This document shows positions 10,948 through 20,689 of a stretch of 64,000 nt of DNA, piece after piece. Source of the stretch: Crocodylus rhombifer. Lineage: Eukaryota; Chordata; Crocodylia; Crocodylidae. The stretch lies in the NCBI GenBank assembly GCA_038503035.1, contig JAVSML010020801.1, positions 1 to 64,000 on the forward strand. The letters are read 5' to 3'. The notes under the pieces are model-generated. The model had not been told where the DNA came from and ran no database searches. It saw only the letters and a list, made by a program, of their open reading frames with translations. Both the position numbers and the translations under genes were made by a program. Each line of letters opens with the position of its first letter. The first letter of the stretch is position 1.

Positions 10948-11250
10948 GTAAGTCCTGGTCCCGCTGCTCCCCTGGCTCAGGTGTGGGGGCAGCTGGGGGT
11001 TGGGGGGGGGGGTGCAGCCCTGGGGCAGCCTGGCCAAACCCCATTGGAGGAAGGTGCGGGTGAGGGAGAGTGGGCAGTTCAACGTGTAGGGGTGAAGTCC
11101 CGTCACCCCGAGTGCAGCAGGCCCCTGCCCCCCAAACCTGAATCTCCCTGGCACCAGGTCCTTGCAGCAGGCCATGCAGTCCTGGGCAGTGTCCCCCCTG
11201 CTCTGGCCCAGCCTGAGGGGTCTTATGGCTGCTTCCTCTCCCCTGGGCAG

Positions 11251-11580
11251 GTTCCCAGCTGCAGGTGACCACGGCACCCTCCTCCACAGCCCACATGGGC
11301 TCGGGGGTCCTTCTGCAGAGCCGGTTTGACGTTGGTGGGCTGGTGGCCCTGGACTCCCTGCGGGTGACATGGTATTTCTGGGACAAGAAGATGGCCTGGT
11401 ATGAGCAGGGCAGGAGCCAGGCCCATCCCAGAGCCAGCCTGCCATCAGAGAAGGAGCTGCAGAGTGGAAATGCCTCCCTGTCGCTGACCGCAGTGACCCT
11501 GTCAGACGAAGGCATATACCGATGTGTTGTGTGGTACGGGGTGCAGCAGCACCAGGGTGAGACCACCCTGCGCCTACTCG
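11251..11580 (+). CDS. Ig V-like domain exon, unit A (B7-H6-like)
   Basis: 330-base phase 1-1 exon with acceptor CCCCTGGGCAG and donor GTGAGG. The domain runs LQVTTAPSS..., then VTWYFWDKKMAWYE (C strand with W), NASLSLTAV (N-glycosylation sequon NAS) and SDEGIYRCVVWYG (F strand, second Ig cysteine). The pattern W-Y-F-W, A-W-Y-E, N-A-S-L-S-L and E-G-I-Y-R-C is close to V domains of B7-H6/NCR3LG1 ligands. In the B strand, LLQSRFDV has serine where the first disulfide cysteine is expected; the unit B copy has LLQCRFTV. The canonical bond is thus missing in this copy. Family naming is by eye; a tapasin-like or other B7-like protein is possible. Confidence 0.68.
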
Positions 11581-11819
11581 GTGAGGACCGGAGAGGGGTG
11601 CAGAGGGGTGATCAGGGCCTGATCTACATGGGTAGGGTAGAGAACACAGACACAGACCTGTGCCACATGCAAACGAAGTGGTGAATAAGCAATCTATTCA
11701 CAGGCTGGGGGACTCTTTGGTCCCATCGTGTCAAACCCCATCCACAGGCAGGACCGTCAGCCTGTGGGGACTAGACACATGTCCCAAGTCCCAAGACATA
11801 CAATGACATTGTCTTCCAG

Positions 11820-12119
11820 CTGTCCCAATGATCTCCATCCCGAGACAAAAAGCCGTGGCTGATGCTGAGACCTCTCTCCTGTGTCACGTGGGGGGGTTCT
11901 TCCCCGTGGATGTGGACGTGGCGTGGCTGAGAGACGGGCAGGTCCTGAAGGGCTCCACCCGCTCCAGCCCCAAGAGGAACCCAGACGGGACCTTCAACCT
12001 CACCCTGACCTACACCTTCATACCCACCCTCAACGATGCTGGCAGCATCTTCTCCTGCCAGGTCCGCCATGAGGCATTGGAGCAGGCACAGCAGGAGGAC
12101 ATCCCCCTGGACATCCTAG
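11820..12119 (+). CDS. Ig C1 domain exon, unit A
   Basis: 300-base phase 1-1 exon. It encodes a complete C1 domain: SLLCHVGGFFPVDVDVAWL (first cysteine and tryptophan), then NPDGTFNLTLTY (sequon NLT) and IFSCQVRHEALEQ (second cysteine in the C-Q-V-x-H pattern of MHC-type C1 domains). The following residues lead to a short stalk before the membrane exon. V plus C1 plus membrane is the usual layout of B7 family ligands. Unit B has lost this exon in a deletion of about 0.7 kb. I am sure it is a C1 domain, less sure of the protein family. Confidence 0.75.
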
Positions 12120-12650
12120 GTGAGAGTCTGAGCTGGGACCGGCCTCCTGCCCTGACTCTAGACGCGGAGGCAGCTCCCTTTCCCCTACCTGAGGTAGCAC
12201 AGAGCTGCTCCAGGCCAGCATTCAGGAGGCGCTGAGCTGAAGACCAGCATGGTGTGGGGCCGCATTACCCAGCGGCAGTGCTCCTTCCCTCCTGGAGGAG
12301 CTGGAGCACCAAGTAGCAGAGGGACACAGGCCTGAAGGGGCCTTCTGGGCTGCTGCATCCAGGCCTCTGTGTTCCCAGTGCATGGCCAGCTGCAGGGATC
12401 CCCAGCATCCCGAAACAAACCCTGGCCCATGACTGAGGGCAGCAGCTGGGGCACAAATGATGCCAGGCCATGCACCTGAGGTAGCCGCAGGAGAGATGAG
12501 GCCCTGCACATACACTGCCCCTGCAGCCAGAGGGAGGAGGGGATTCAGGGTGGGGGCTGGCTCAAGGGTCTCCAGCAAGACCCTGCTCCCTCCAGAATAA
12601 TCCCACAGGATGAGCTCTGCCTTGTTCTCTCCTCCCTTTACCATGCACAG

Positions 12651-12755
12651 AAGCAGATAAGACTGGCACCATGGTCGGTGCCATCCTGGGGACCCTGATT
12701 GGAGCGGCAGCTGCAGCTGCTGCAGCCTTTTACTTCTGGAGGAAGAGAAAAAGAG
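12651..12755 (+). CDS. Transmembrane exon, unit A
   Basis: 105-base phase 1-1 exon with acceptor CCATGCACAG and donor GTAGAG. It encodes a short stalk (EADKTG), a transmembrane segment (MVGAILGTLIGAAAAAAAAF, then YFW) and a basic stop-transfer stretch (RKRKR). It follows the V and C1 exons in the order expected of a type I membrane ligand. No clear cytoplasmic exon or stop codon follows within the next 400 bases. The next good exon (13217) encodes another Ig domain, which could not sensibly be cytoplasmic, so this exon is probably spliced alternatively or ends a separate gene. Confidence 0.7.
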
Positions 12756-12907
12756 GTAGAGAGGGAAGATGCTGTTGGGCTGCAGGGTCACAGAGGGAGG
12801 GGATGGGCCAGAGTGGGCAGCGGGTGGCACTGACAAAGTAGGGGCATGTGGGGGTGGAGAGGATACCTCTGTGATTCCCTACCAGACTGGAACCCACACT
12901 TGACAGG

Positions 12908-13060
12908 TCTCCCAGGTGATCAGAGCTGGAGCAGGGGCCACCACAACATGTTACTTCTCGAAAAAAATGGGAAAAGATAGAGTGGGAAGACATGGTTTGG
13001 CTGCAGAGTCAGAGAGCCAGGGTGGGCAGAGAGGGTGGAGGGCAAACACAATGGAGCAGG
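12908..13060 (+). pseudogene. Decayed tandem copy of the transmembrane exon
   Basis: About 260 bases after the membrane exon, 12915-13060 repeats its sequence and following intron: AGAGCTGGAGCAGGGGCCAC, then ...TACTTCTCGAAAAAAATGGG and GGTTTGGCTGCAGAGTCAGAG. The hydrophobic frame is broken, so it is read as a dead duplicate. Confidence 0.55.
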
Positions 13061-13216
13061 GACACGCTGTCATGGAAAGGCCTTTCCCACAAGAGGAACT
13101 GCCCCTCCCCGGGCAGGTTTCATCCCGTGGTTTCTTGCCCAGGGCTCGGAGTAGACAAATCCCCAGGATGATCCCAGGATGACTCACATCCTGTGTGTTG
13201 GTTGTTTGGCCCCCAG

Positions 13217-13591
13217 GCTGGGTGGTCTCCTATAACGTCTCAGAGGTGCAGGTGCCGGCGCGGTGCCTGCTGGGCCAGGAGCTGACCCTGCACTGCTCCA
13301 TGGAGGGGACGTTCCCCGAGGACGTGGCCGTGACGTGGGAGAGGATCCAGAGCGAGGACAGGACGGTGCCGGAGAGCGCTGGGGACCAAGAGAGCCCCGA
13401 GCACCAGCCGCTGATCCCCGCCCTCCCCCCGGGCTGGGGAGTGACAGAGGAGAGAACTGGGACCCACCTCACGTCCTCCCTGACCCTCACCCCCACGGTG
13501 CAGGACGATGGGTCGTGGGTCCGGTGCGTCTTCCTCCACGAGGCCGAACGGATCAGAGAGCAGCGACTGTCCCCAGAGATCTGGGTGTGGG
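13217..13591 (+). CDS. Ig C1-like domain exon 1 of the downstream cluster, unit A
   Basis: 375-base phase 1-1 exon with a good acceptor (TTGTTTGGCCCCCAG) and donor GG|GTGAGT. The domain of about 125 residues has a sequon (NVS), LTLHCSMEGTFPEDVAVTW (first cysteine, tryptophan), a longer than usual middle loop (EDRTVPESAGDQESPEHQ), SSLTLTPTVQDDG and VRCVFLHEAERI (second cysteine). It is a C1-like Ig fold with an insertion between D and E strands. It opens a block of three adjacent Ig exons of the same phase. Unit B has a matching exon ending at 52432 with a damaged acceptor side. The product is unknown; similarity to SIRP, tapasin or B7-like C domains is general only. Confidence 0.65.
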
Positions 13592-13800
13592 GTGAGTGCC
13601 CAGCACCCCGATGCCACCTCCGGGTGTGGTCAGAGACTGCTGCTGTCATGGAGGGATGGGACTGAGAATGAGACAGCTCCTGGGGGTGGGCAGGTCTCAC
13701 CCACCCCAGCTCCACATAGCTCCCAGGGGGCCAACTATCCATGACCCCCAGGTAGGATCCCAGCAGTCCCTTGTACTGACACCCCCACTGTGCCCCCCAG

Positions 13801-14112
13801 CCCAGCCGCAGGTGTCAGAGATCCAGGTGTTGCCCGAGTGGGACCCCCGCGACAAGGTGCCGTTCGCTGTCCAGCTCCACAACTTCTACCCCCGGGAGGT
13901 GCCCCCGATCCAGTGGGGCTGGGACGGGGCCGGGAGCTGGGGGGCAGACCCCGCGCAGATAGACAAGAACGCGGACGGCACGTTCACCGCGACGAGCGTC
14001 TGGAGAGTGCCCAGCCGCAGCCTGACCCAGCCGGAGCTGCGCGTGCGAGTGTGCGTCCAGCACGGCCCCGGAGAGCCCCCGAGCGAGAGAGAGCTCAGCC
14101 TGAGGGCCGCGG
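13801..14112 (+). CDS. Ig C1-like domain exon 2 of the downstream cluster, unit A
   Basis: 312-base phase 1-1 exon bounded by CCCCCCAG and G|GTGAGG. It encodes VPFAVQLHNFYPREVPPIQW, then DGTFTATSVWRVPS and LRVRVCVQHGPGE. Relative to the F-Y-P motif the first disulfide cysteine position is valine, while the second cysteine (VRVCVQ) is kept. The unit B exon (52617-52928) shows the same valine and length, so the loss predates the duplication. The DGTFTATSVWRV block is typical of MHC-type C1 domains. Role unknown; likely an extracellular domain. Confidence 0.68.
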
Positions 14113-14237
14113 GTGAGGAGGGGCCGTGTCTGGGGGTCCCAGCCCCGCTGCAGGGGGTGTTGGGTCTGGGTGGGGTGTGAGGGGCCGCGGCTCCCCTGAC
14201 GGGGCCTGTCCCTGCCTCTGCCTCTTCCCTTCCCCAG

Positions 14238-14570
14238 GGCTCCTGCGGCCCCCGGAGGTGTCCGAAATCTCCCAGACCGAGTCCGTAGCCACAGGGAAGG
14301 GAGTGACCCTGAGCTGCCGCATCGCGGGGCATTTCCCGGGGGAGCTGAGCGTGACCTGGCTGCGGAGGGGCAAGGGGGAGCCCACTGCTGTGACCCTGCG
14401 GGACTCGGCTGAGTGGAGGGTGGATGCTGGCACGGCCGTCCTGGCACGGGACGGGAAGAGCTTCCGGCAGGAGACCACACTCACCCTCTTGACTGCCAAG
14501 GAGATGGGGGCAGAGTACATCTGCCGCGTGGGACACCTTGCCCTGGAGACCCCCATTGAGAGGAGCAGCG
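14238..14570 (+). CDS. Ig C1-like domain exon 3 of the downstream cluster, unit A
   Basis: 333-base phase 1-1 exon from TTCCCTTCCCCAG to GCG|GTAAGC. Canonical C1 features: VTLSCRIAGHFPGELSVTWL (first cysteine and tryptophan), QETTLTLLTAKEMGAEY and ICRVGHLALETP (second cysteine). The unit B copy (53054-53386) has the same length and phase and an uninterrupted frame. Strong conservation of frame and splice sites in both copies suggests a functional exon, at least until recently. Confidence 0.7.
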
Positions 14571-14937
14571 GTAAGCGGTGGGGGATGGGACTGGCCCAGC
14601 ACCTGTTCTGGGATAAGGGGCCTTGGCAAGGCCCCCACTCCTGTTCTGGTCATGGTGGATCCATAGGGGAGCTGACCTACCTGTCACCCAACCCAGTCCA
14701 GAGGGGCTGCCTGGCCCAGCCTAGAGGGGATGCGACCCCTTGACCCTGCCTGACCCCTCTCGCCAGGCCCTCAAGGAAGCTGTCTCAGGCAGGAGGTGCC
14801 AGGTGCTGCACTGGCTGGGTGAGGGAACCCCAAGCAGAGGCAGCCAGGAGCTGGGCTCAGGCCAGTTGGGGTGGGGAGTGCCTGGGGACAGGGGCTGCCC
14901 ACTGACCTGCCACTCCCACATACTGCAGTCTCAAGAG

Positions 14938-15116
14938 AGGCCTTTGGGCCTTATTTTCTGCCTCTGCATCTCAGTTGTAGGAGGCAATTTCTGTGCCATT
15001 TGGGATCTTCCCCTCCCGGTCAGCCTGTGCAGGCAGGGGAAGGCACCGAGTGTTCTCAGTGCCAAGGGCTGTGGGGTATGTGCGCTCCTCTCATGGCTGA
15101 GAGATCCTTGCAGTGA
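14938..15116 (+). CDS. Possible terminal exon after the C1 cluster, unit A
   Basis: An acceptor (CCCACATACTGCAG) precedes a phase-1-compatible frame, SREAFGPYFLPLHLS and on, to TGA at 15114. If real it would end a protein without a membrane anchor. The matching stretch in unit B follows its extra Ig exon. Low complexity and no family match make this speculative. Confidence 0.25.
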
Positions 15117-15730
15117 CCTGTCCGTCAACCCCAGCTCCCGACCCCGGCCTGACTTCCCCAGCTCCATTATCTCTCCCAGCCCGACTCCACTTCCCGAGGA
15201 GCAGGCTTCATCCTGGCACTGGCACTGGTGCTCCCCCCATGTCCCAGCAGCAGATGCAGCCCATGGTCCTGCCTGACCCTCAGGAAGTCCAGAGGCTCCA
15301 ACTCTGCTGGGTAAATGGACCCACAGGCCCCAGACAGCAAGTCACGGGCATGTTCTGCTTGTTTTCTAGGCCACTAAGCATCTACCAGAGCCTCAAACTG
15401 CTGTGGAGAGAGAAGGCAGCCAAGGATAGAGGCAGCATCACTGGCACCGCATCTCATGGTGGAATGGGATGGATCCCGTGCAATGGGATCGCGCCCATGG
15501 CTGGGCTGGGCTGGGGGATCAGGCTGGGGCTGGGACACAAAGCCAAGGCTTAAGTCATATCCAGGGCTCTGCTGGGGGAGGATGCTCCTGCTGTCCTCCT
15601 TCCCACGTGTGGTCTGTGCATTGGGGCTGAGCAGGGAGCCCAGGGATGGGAGGTGTCTCTCGCTCTGCCCATAGGGGCCCAGACCCATGTGGCCCAAGGG
15701 CTCCCAAAATAAAGATAACAGTGCTAATGC
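15110..15730 (+). repeat. Partial extra copy of the units' 3' flank
   Basis: Matches parts of 17540-17660 and 18830-19230 in unit A and 54380-54490 and 58970-59370 in unit B: CCCGAGGAGCAGGCTTCA, then CAAGTCACGGGC...TTGTTTTCTAGG, and the GCCC...AATAAAGAT end. The 3' flank was therefore duplicated inside unit A before or during the larger duplication. No coding domain is seen. Confidence 0.5.
15708..15713 (+). terminator. Candidate poly(A) signal, unit A
   Basis: AATAAA in CCCAAAATAAAGATAACAG. The equivalent site in unit B (59355-59360, AGAATAAAGATGACAG) keeps the hexamer, while the third copy near 19210 has lost it. It may end transcripts of the IgSF cluster. Confidence 0.4.
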
Positions 15731-17540
15731 TCACTCGCACACATCTCCTTCCTCTCAGGCCTGGCTGCTGACACATCAGCTGGAGCTCAGGCCCTGCTGC
15801 CCCTGCACCATGTGCTGCAATTGCAGGGAAAGGGGAGCAGGGCTCTAGGTTCCTCCCTCCTCCTTCCCTGGCTGCCGCCCCCTTGGCTGTCATCCCCAAC
15901 AGCTCCCAGAGCATGATGGCACTTGGCGCTGTGGCGGCAGCTCTGTGTTGGACCTTGCCAGGCAGATACCAGCCCCCAGCATACAGATAGTGTCCAGCTG
16001 GGGCAGGACAGAGGCAGATGGCTGTGAGCACAAGAGGCAAAGTCTGGGTCAAACACGGATTGACCCCAAGAGGGCACAGAGGCCCTTGTGACTGGATGTG
16101 TCAGTCAGTCCAGTCCAGGCCCAAAGCTGCTGCCCACACACACAGCCCTCCTCCTTGCCATGCACCAGCCCCAGGGGATGCCCATGACTGAAGTTGGGGC
16201 AGGCGGGTGCTTCCAGGTGCTGCTAGGCCCAGCGGGAGGGCTGAGCCATGGCATGCAGCCACCAGCCAGGAGCCCCCAGCCATTAGGAATGCACCGGGGT
16301 ATGCCCAGGGGCTGGACATGGGAACAGGGAGTATGTGGCCCTGCCAGGACCTGCCTCAGCCCCTGGGACAAAGTAGGCTGCATGGGCTGGATCTAAACGC
16401 CCCTTTTGGAGGGAAGGAGAAGCCTCAGTGGAGAGAAGTTTCGTGGCTCAGCATGCACAGGCTTTGCTCTAAGCAGTGCCACACATGGCCCCTTGGCATC
16501 CAGCCACTCACCGTGTCCCGGCACAGCAAAACCAGCCAAAATAAACCCCACTTTCAACAGGGAACATCCACACAAACAACCTGCACAATCTTCCCACTCA
16601 AAGCCAGAGGTGCCCTTGGGAAGCAGCCCCAGGAGGGCAAGAATTCCAGTGCTGGTGTTTTGGGGAAATCTCCCATCTGGGAGCGGGCTGTGACCCAGGG
16701 TTTGTGGCGCTGTCCTGGCACGGCCCTTGCCAGCAGACACCGCTGAGGTGTGGCACAGGGCAGTCTTGAAGGGGCGAATGTGTAGCCCTTGGCATGCTGC
16801 ACTACCCACAGGTGTGTCCAGATGTTCAGGACCTGGAAGCTACAGCTAAACCTTTGGGCCCTTGCAGATGGAGGCTTCCCCTCAGACCATGCCTCCCTGG
16901 GTCTCAGCCCACACAGACATCCTCCCTTGCTGCATCTCTTTCCCCCAAGTGACAGTTGCACCACAGTCCTTTCCCTGGCTACTTCTAAGAGGTTTATCCC
17001 ACTGTTTTACCAACCCAAGTTTTCCAAACCCAGCAGGAATCAGCATCCCACTCTTGGGGCTCCTTGGGGTGACATCTCCACCCAAAGAGGTTTTTGAAGC
17101 TGGGTCACAAACTCCGAGGGCTCGTTCCAGGGGCTGCTCTCTCCTTCTCGACCCTCCGACTCTGCACAGGCACCTGGCCACTCACCAAGACTTCAGACAG
17201 CCCCTGCAGGTGGGACCGCACTGCCAGCTCCCCCCACCCTCCTCACTCAGTGGCACTTCTACCACCTTGGGGGTGGGGGGGGCACCCAAGTTAAGGGGAG
17301 CATCCAACCCAGATCTTCCTGGGCTCCCAAACTGATTTTTGAATCTTGAATCACACCAGACTACAAGTATATAAAACTGTAACCTAAAAACAGGTCTTGT
17401 GACCCCTGTGGTTCACTTGACAGACCAAAACCCATCACACTTTTAGTTACACCATTGTTAGTCCTGTTACTAAGATTGCACTGCGCACCCAGTCTCCCAG
17501 CACCCAGCCGGGCTGGGCTGAGCAGGGGGATCAGGGACTG
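15731..17540. other. Non-coding DNA; no gene recognised
   Basis: Short spurious frames only. 16490-16580 (GTGTCCCGGCACAGCAAAACC and on) resembles 46150-46230, which lies just upstream of unit B's first signal exon. This hints that a further unit once began here. Nothing else is identified up to 17540. Confidence 0.4.
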
Positions 17541-20010
17541 CGTTGTGACTCCCCCAGCTCTGATGCTGTCTCCCCACTGGAGACCTCACATCCCAAGGAG
17601 CAGGATTCAGCCTGGTCTTGCTTGCCCCCCATGTCCCCGTCGGCAGGTGCAGACTGTAGCCCTGCCTGGCTGTGATGGGTGCTTAGTGCACCTGTCACTT
17701 TAAGAGATGGGGCTTCTCTAAAAGCATGCTGCACATGTGGAAGGGCCCAATTAGCGAATCACATGACCAGAAGGGGTGGGGCTTAAGGCATATAAGACCA
17801 GGCCCTGAGCTGGTCAGGCCGTCTAACCCTGAGAGCTGCAGGGAGAAGAGGTCCTGAGCAGCAGGTCCACAGCCAGGCTTCTGCCACAGCATCTGGCCTG
17901 GGGCAAGCACTGGTGGTTTGTGCAGGGACTAATGGAAGGCCAGAAGGTCCCAGCTGGCCCAGAGAGAGAAAGAGGGGTGAGAGGAACAGAGGGTCTGGGG
18001 CTTGGAGGGGGAAAGCCTGAGCCCAGGAGGGGCTGAGCAGAGAGGACCTGGGCTTGAAGCCCATCATGGGCAGAGATGGAAGTGCCTAGAGGAAAGCGAA
18101 TGTAAGTAAGGCCTGGGAGTGAGGACAAGCCTGTGCAAAGAGCAGGAAGTGAGGCCAGAGGGCCCATAGCCCATAGAGGGGCAGAGATTGGTGCCAGAGG
18201 GCTCAGAGCCTAGAGAGAGGTGTGTGTTAGAGGGATTAGAGAGCCCAGAGGTCAGGAGCCCAGAAGGAGTGAGTATGACCCGGGGCAGTGACTATAAAGA
18301 TCTCATAGGCCCATGATCCTGAAGGAAGGGCCAAAGGCTGAGGAGGGCTACAGCCAGAGACTGGTGGGGCCAGAGGAGCCTAGGAGTCTCAAATGCCCCA
18401 GAAACAGGGGCAGGGCCCAAAGAAAGGTCACAGCTGGGGACCAATGGGACCAAGGAGCCCATAGTGCACGAGAGTCAAGGACTGGGGCTGGGAGCCCATA
18501 GCCCAGGGTGGGAGTGGGACAACAAGAAGAAGTACAATCTGTGAGGCATTGGCATGGTCAGAGTCACATAATTGGCTTGTAAGGCCACAGACCTCTGTGC
18601 TCACAAGTGCAAGGTCAGGCTGGGAAGCCCTGAGGCAGCCTCCCCTTATCTAGAAGCTGAAGACATCAGGTTGCAGTGGGCGAGGGATGGGAGACTTCCC
18701 AAAGATGAGCTGGATAAGGCTTAAGGAGCTCCAAGGAGTAACAGTCACCCCTCTGGAGTGGACCCCATTACACTGGCTCATGAGGAAGCCCAGCAGCTCA
18801 AATCCTGTCTGGCAACTCAACCCGCACGCCCCGATGGCAAATCACAGACTTGTTTCCCTTGTTTTCTACGTCAGTCAAAATCCTCCAAAGCCTCCAGGAG
18901 TCACAGGCCATGTTGCCAGCACTGCATCTCTGCCCTCGCCCATGGAATGCCATGGATGGTGCCCACAGCTGGGCTGGGCTGGGCTGAGAGATCAGGCTGG
19001 GGCTGGGATGCAGGGCACAGCATCTGGCTCATGGCTGGGTCCTTGCTGGGCCACCACCGGGCTTCCACTGGTGTAGGCTTCTCCTGCCATCCTGCCTCCC
19101 ACATGTGGTCTGTGTGGTGGGGCAGGGCAGGAAGCTCAGGTGTGGGGGCCGTCTCTTGCTCTCTGTCCATGGGGGCCCAGTCCCATGTGGTCACCAGGCT
19201 GCCAGAAGAAAGGTGATAATGCTGACAATCACCCACTTCCCTGAGTGGATTTAGGAGCCAGCTGGACATGTCTAAAACCTGCAGGGCCTCTGTATGAAAA
19301 TACCCCTTGTACCCTACAATATCTCCTCTCTGGACCTCCCTTCAGGCTTCTTCTCCCTGGCCGTCCCTTCCTTTGCTTCTTGGTCTCTTATGGGCTAAGA
19401 TCAAGTGTAGGGAGTCCCTTTAGTCTGGGATGGAGGATGCCTGCCTGTAGTAACTGGGGGCATCCAAGCCACAAGACCTCCGGGCTTGGACCTGCACATA
19501 GGATGCCTGCCAATGGATTTGGGAGTGTCTGAAGTCCCTGGGTGATAGGTGTGGGATGGAGGATACTTGCTGGTTGTAGTGCCATACATGGTGTTTGGAA
19601 CAATGGAGTTTTGCCTGCTCAATCAATGGTTTTTGGCATGATTGAATTCTGCTCAGCTGATATGATTTGGAACTGATTTGGCTAATTTGACCTGGAACAT
19701 GAAATATATTATTCAAAAGAAATAAAATCTCCACCCTGGCCCCTGTTAACAGGTCTCAGGCCAGCTTCTTCCCACCTCTTCATACTACCCCGGGTGCAGC
19801 ATTGGCCTTTTCACCTACCCGGCAGCAGAGTGGAGAACCAAGGAGTTCAGGCACGGACTGAGACCCAGGCATCTTCGGCTCTGGGCTCCGTGCGTACCTT
19901 GGCACTCTGGAGATGCGGAGAAGCAGCTGCTGGTGCCCCAGAGCCCAGGGTAAGGGCACCTGGGTCCAAGCTCTGCCTCTTCATGATGGTGGGTGCCTCC
20001 CATTCTTGCG
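17541..20010 (+). repeat. 3' flank of unit A, duplicated in unit B
   Basis: Colinear with unit B: 17541-18700 matches 54380-55500; 18780-19240 matches 55570-55604 plus 58940-59400 (split by a CR1); 19380-20010 matches 59495-60115. No convincing exon was found. Short AG-rich near-repeats occur at 18060-18520. Confidence 0.6.
17747..17796 (+). promoter_or_regulatory. CCAAT plus TATA promoter-like block, unit A
   Basis: CCAAT at 17747-17751 and CATATAAG (TATA box 17791-17796) lie 44 bases apart, with a conserved CCTGAGCTGGTCAG stretch where initiation would fall. Unit B keeps CCAAT (54576) and TATAAG (54621) at nearly the same spacing. It may be the promoter of another gene in the unit or of an LTR; I see no following start exon. 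Confidence 0.45.
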
Positions 20011-20529
20011 GAACAGTGGGGGAGACCCAGGGGTCATGAAAGCCATTGCTTGGGCTTTCCACTGCCCCCCCCCCCAGCTCCCCAACAGGGCCCAAAGCCT
20101 GAGGGTCTTGGCCAATGGTGCAACCAGGCTCTGTCTGTCTCTCTGCTGGGCCCAGTGCTCACTGCCAGCTCAGTCTCCCTTGCTCCCTTGCTGCAATGGG
20201 ATGGGGCCACTGGGGCACCATGGGGTGGGGCTTGGGGGATCTCTCCTCCCTACCCTTCTGCTTGAGGCACAACAACCCTACCCACCCTCTGTGCCACCAA
20301 ATGGTTTCTCCACTCCCCCATTACCCCTTGTAGCACTGGGCAGAGGTCTCCCCACCTGGCCTGGCCCCCAAGCTTGGGGCTTTGCCACCAGTTGGAGCAA
20401 CTGCTTCAGGGAACCCAGTGAAGGGGAAGCAGCTCTGCCCCTCTGAGCTGCTCTGTGGGGAGAGAGACAGAGACAGGGAGGGAACAGGGGACTGACAGAC
20501 AGACACACAGACAGTGCATGTGACTTCCA

Positions 20530-20689
20530 GGGCAGTGGCTGCTGGGCTGAGGGGCCTCCAGGATGAAGCTGCAGGGGCTCATGTGCAGGCCGAATAGTGC
20601 ATCCTGTTTTGGAAGAGGAATATGCAGCGGGCTTGTCTAGAACATGAACCTGGGACCTCTGTGCCCTAAGTCGGATCATACCCCTAGAC
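20530..20689 (-). repeat. tRNA-Pro-like SINE, split by the hAT insertion
   Basis: Read on the minus strand, the text across the hAT duplication is TTGGTCTAGGGGTATGATCC, then CTTAGGGCACAGAGGTCCC and AGGTTCATGTTC. This follows the tRNA-Pro A box, anticodon arm and B box. A matching copy lies at 63287-63460. The 5' tRNA head continues after the hAT element at 29439-29460. Confidence 0.6.

Noticed and set aside
9362..11566. 734-codon minus-strand open frame opposite the unit A exons
   Set aside because: It is low-complexity and proline/glycine-rich, runs through the GGGGCA array and across well-bounded + strand exons and introns. It has no domain, and such shadows are common in GC-rich DNA.
13217..14570. 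MHC class I or class II heavy chain
   Set aside because: The C1 domains show C-x-V/x-H patterns, but no alpha-1/alpha-2-type groove domains are found nearby, and three C1-like domains in series do not fit.
13815..14653. Two long minus-strand frames (221 and 255 codons) opposite the C1 exons
   Set aside because: They are antisense shadows of the Ig exons and intron between them. Their text is arginine/proline/serine-rich without domain signs.
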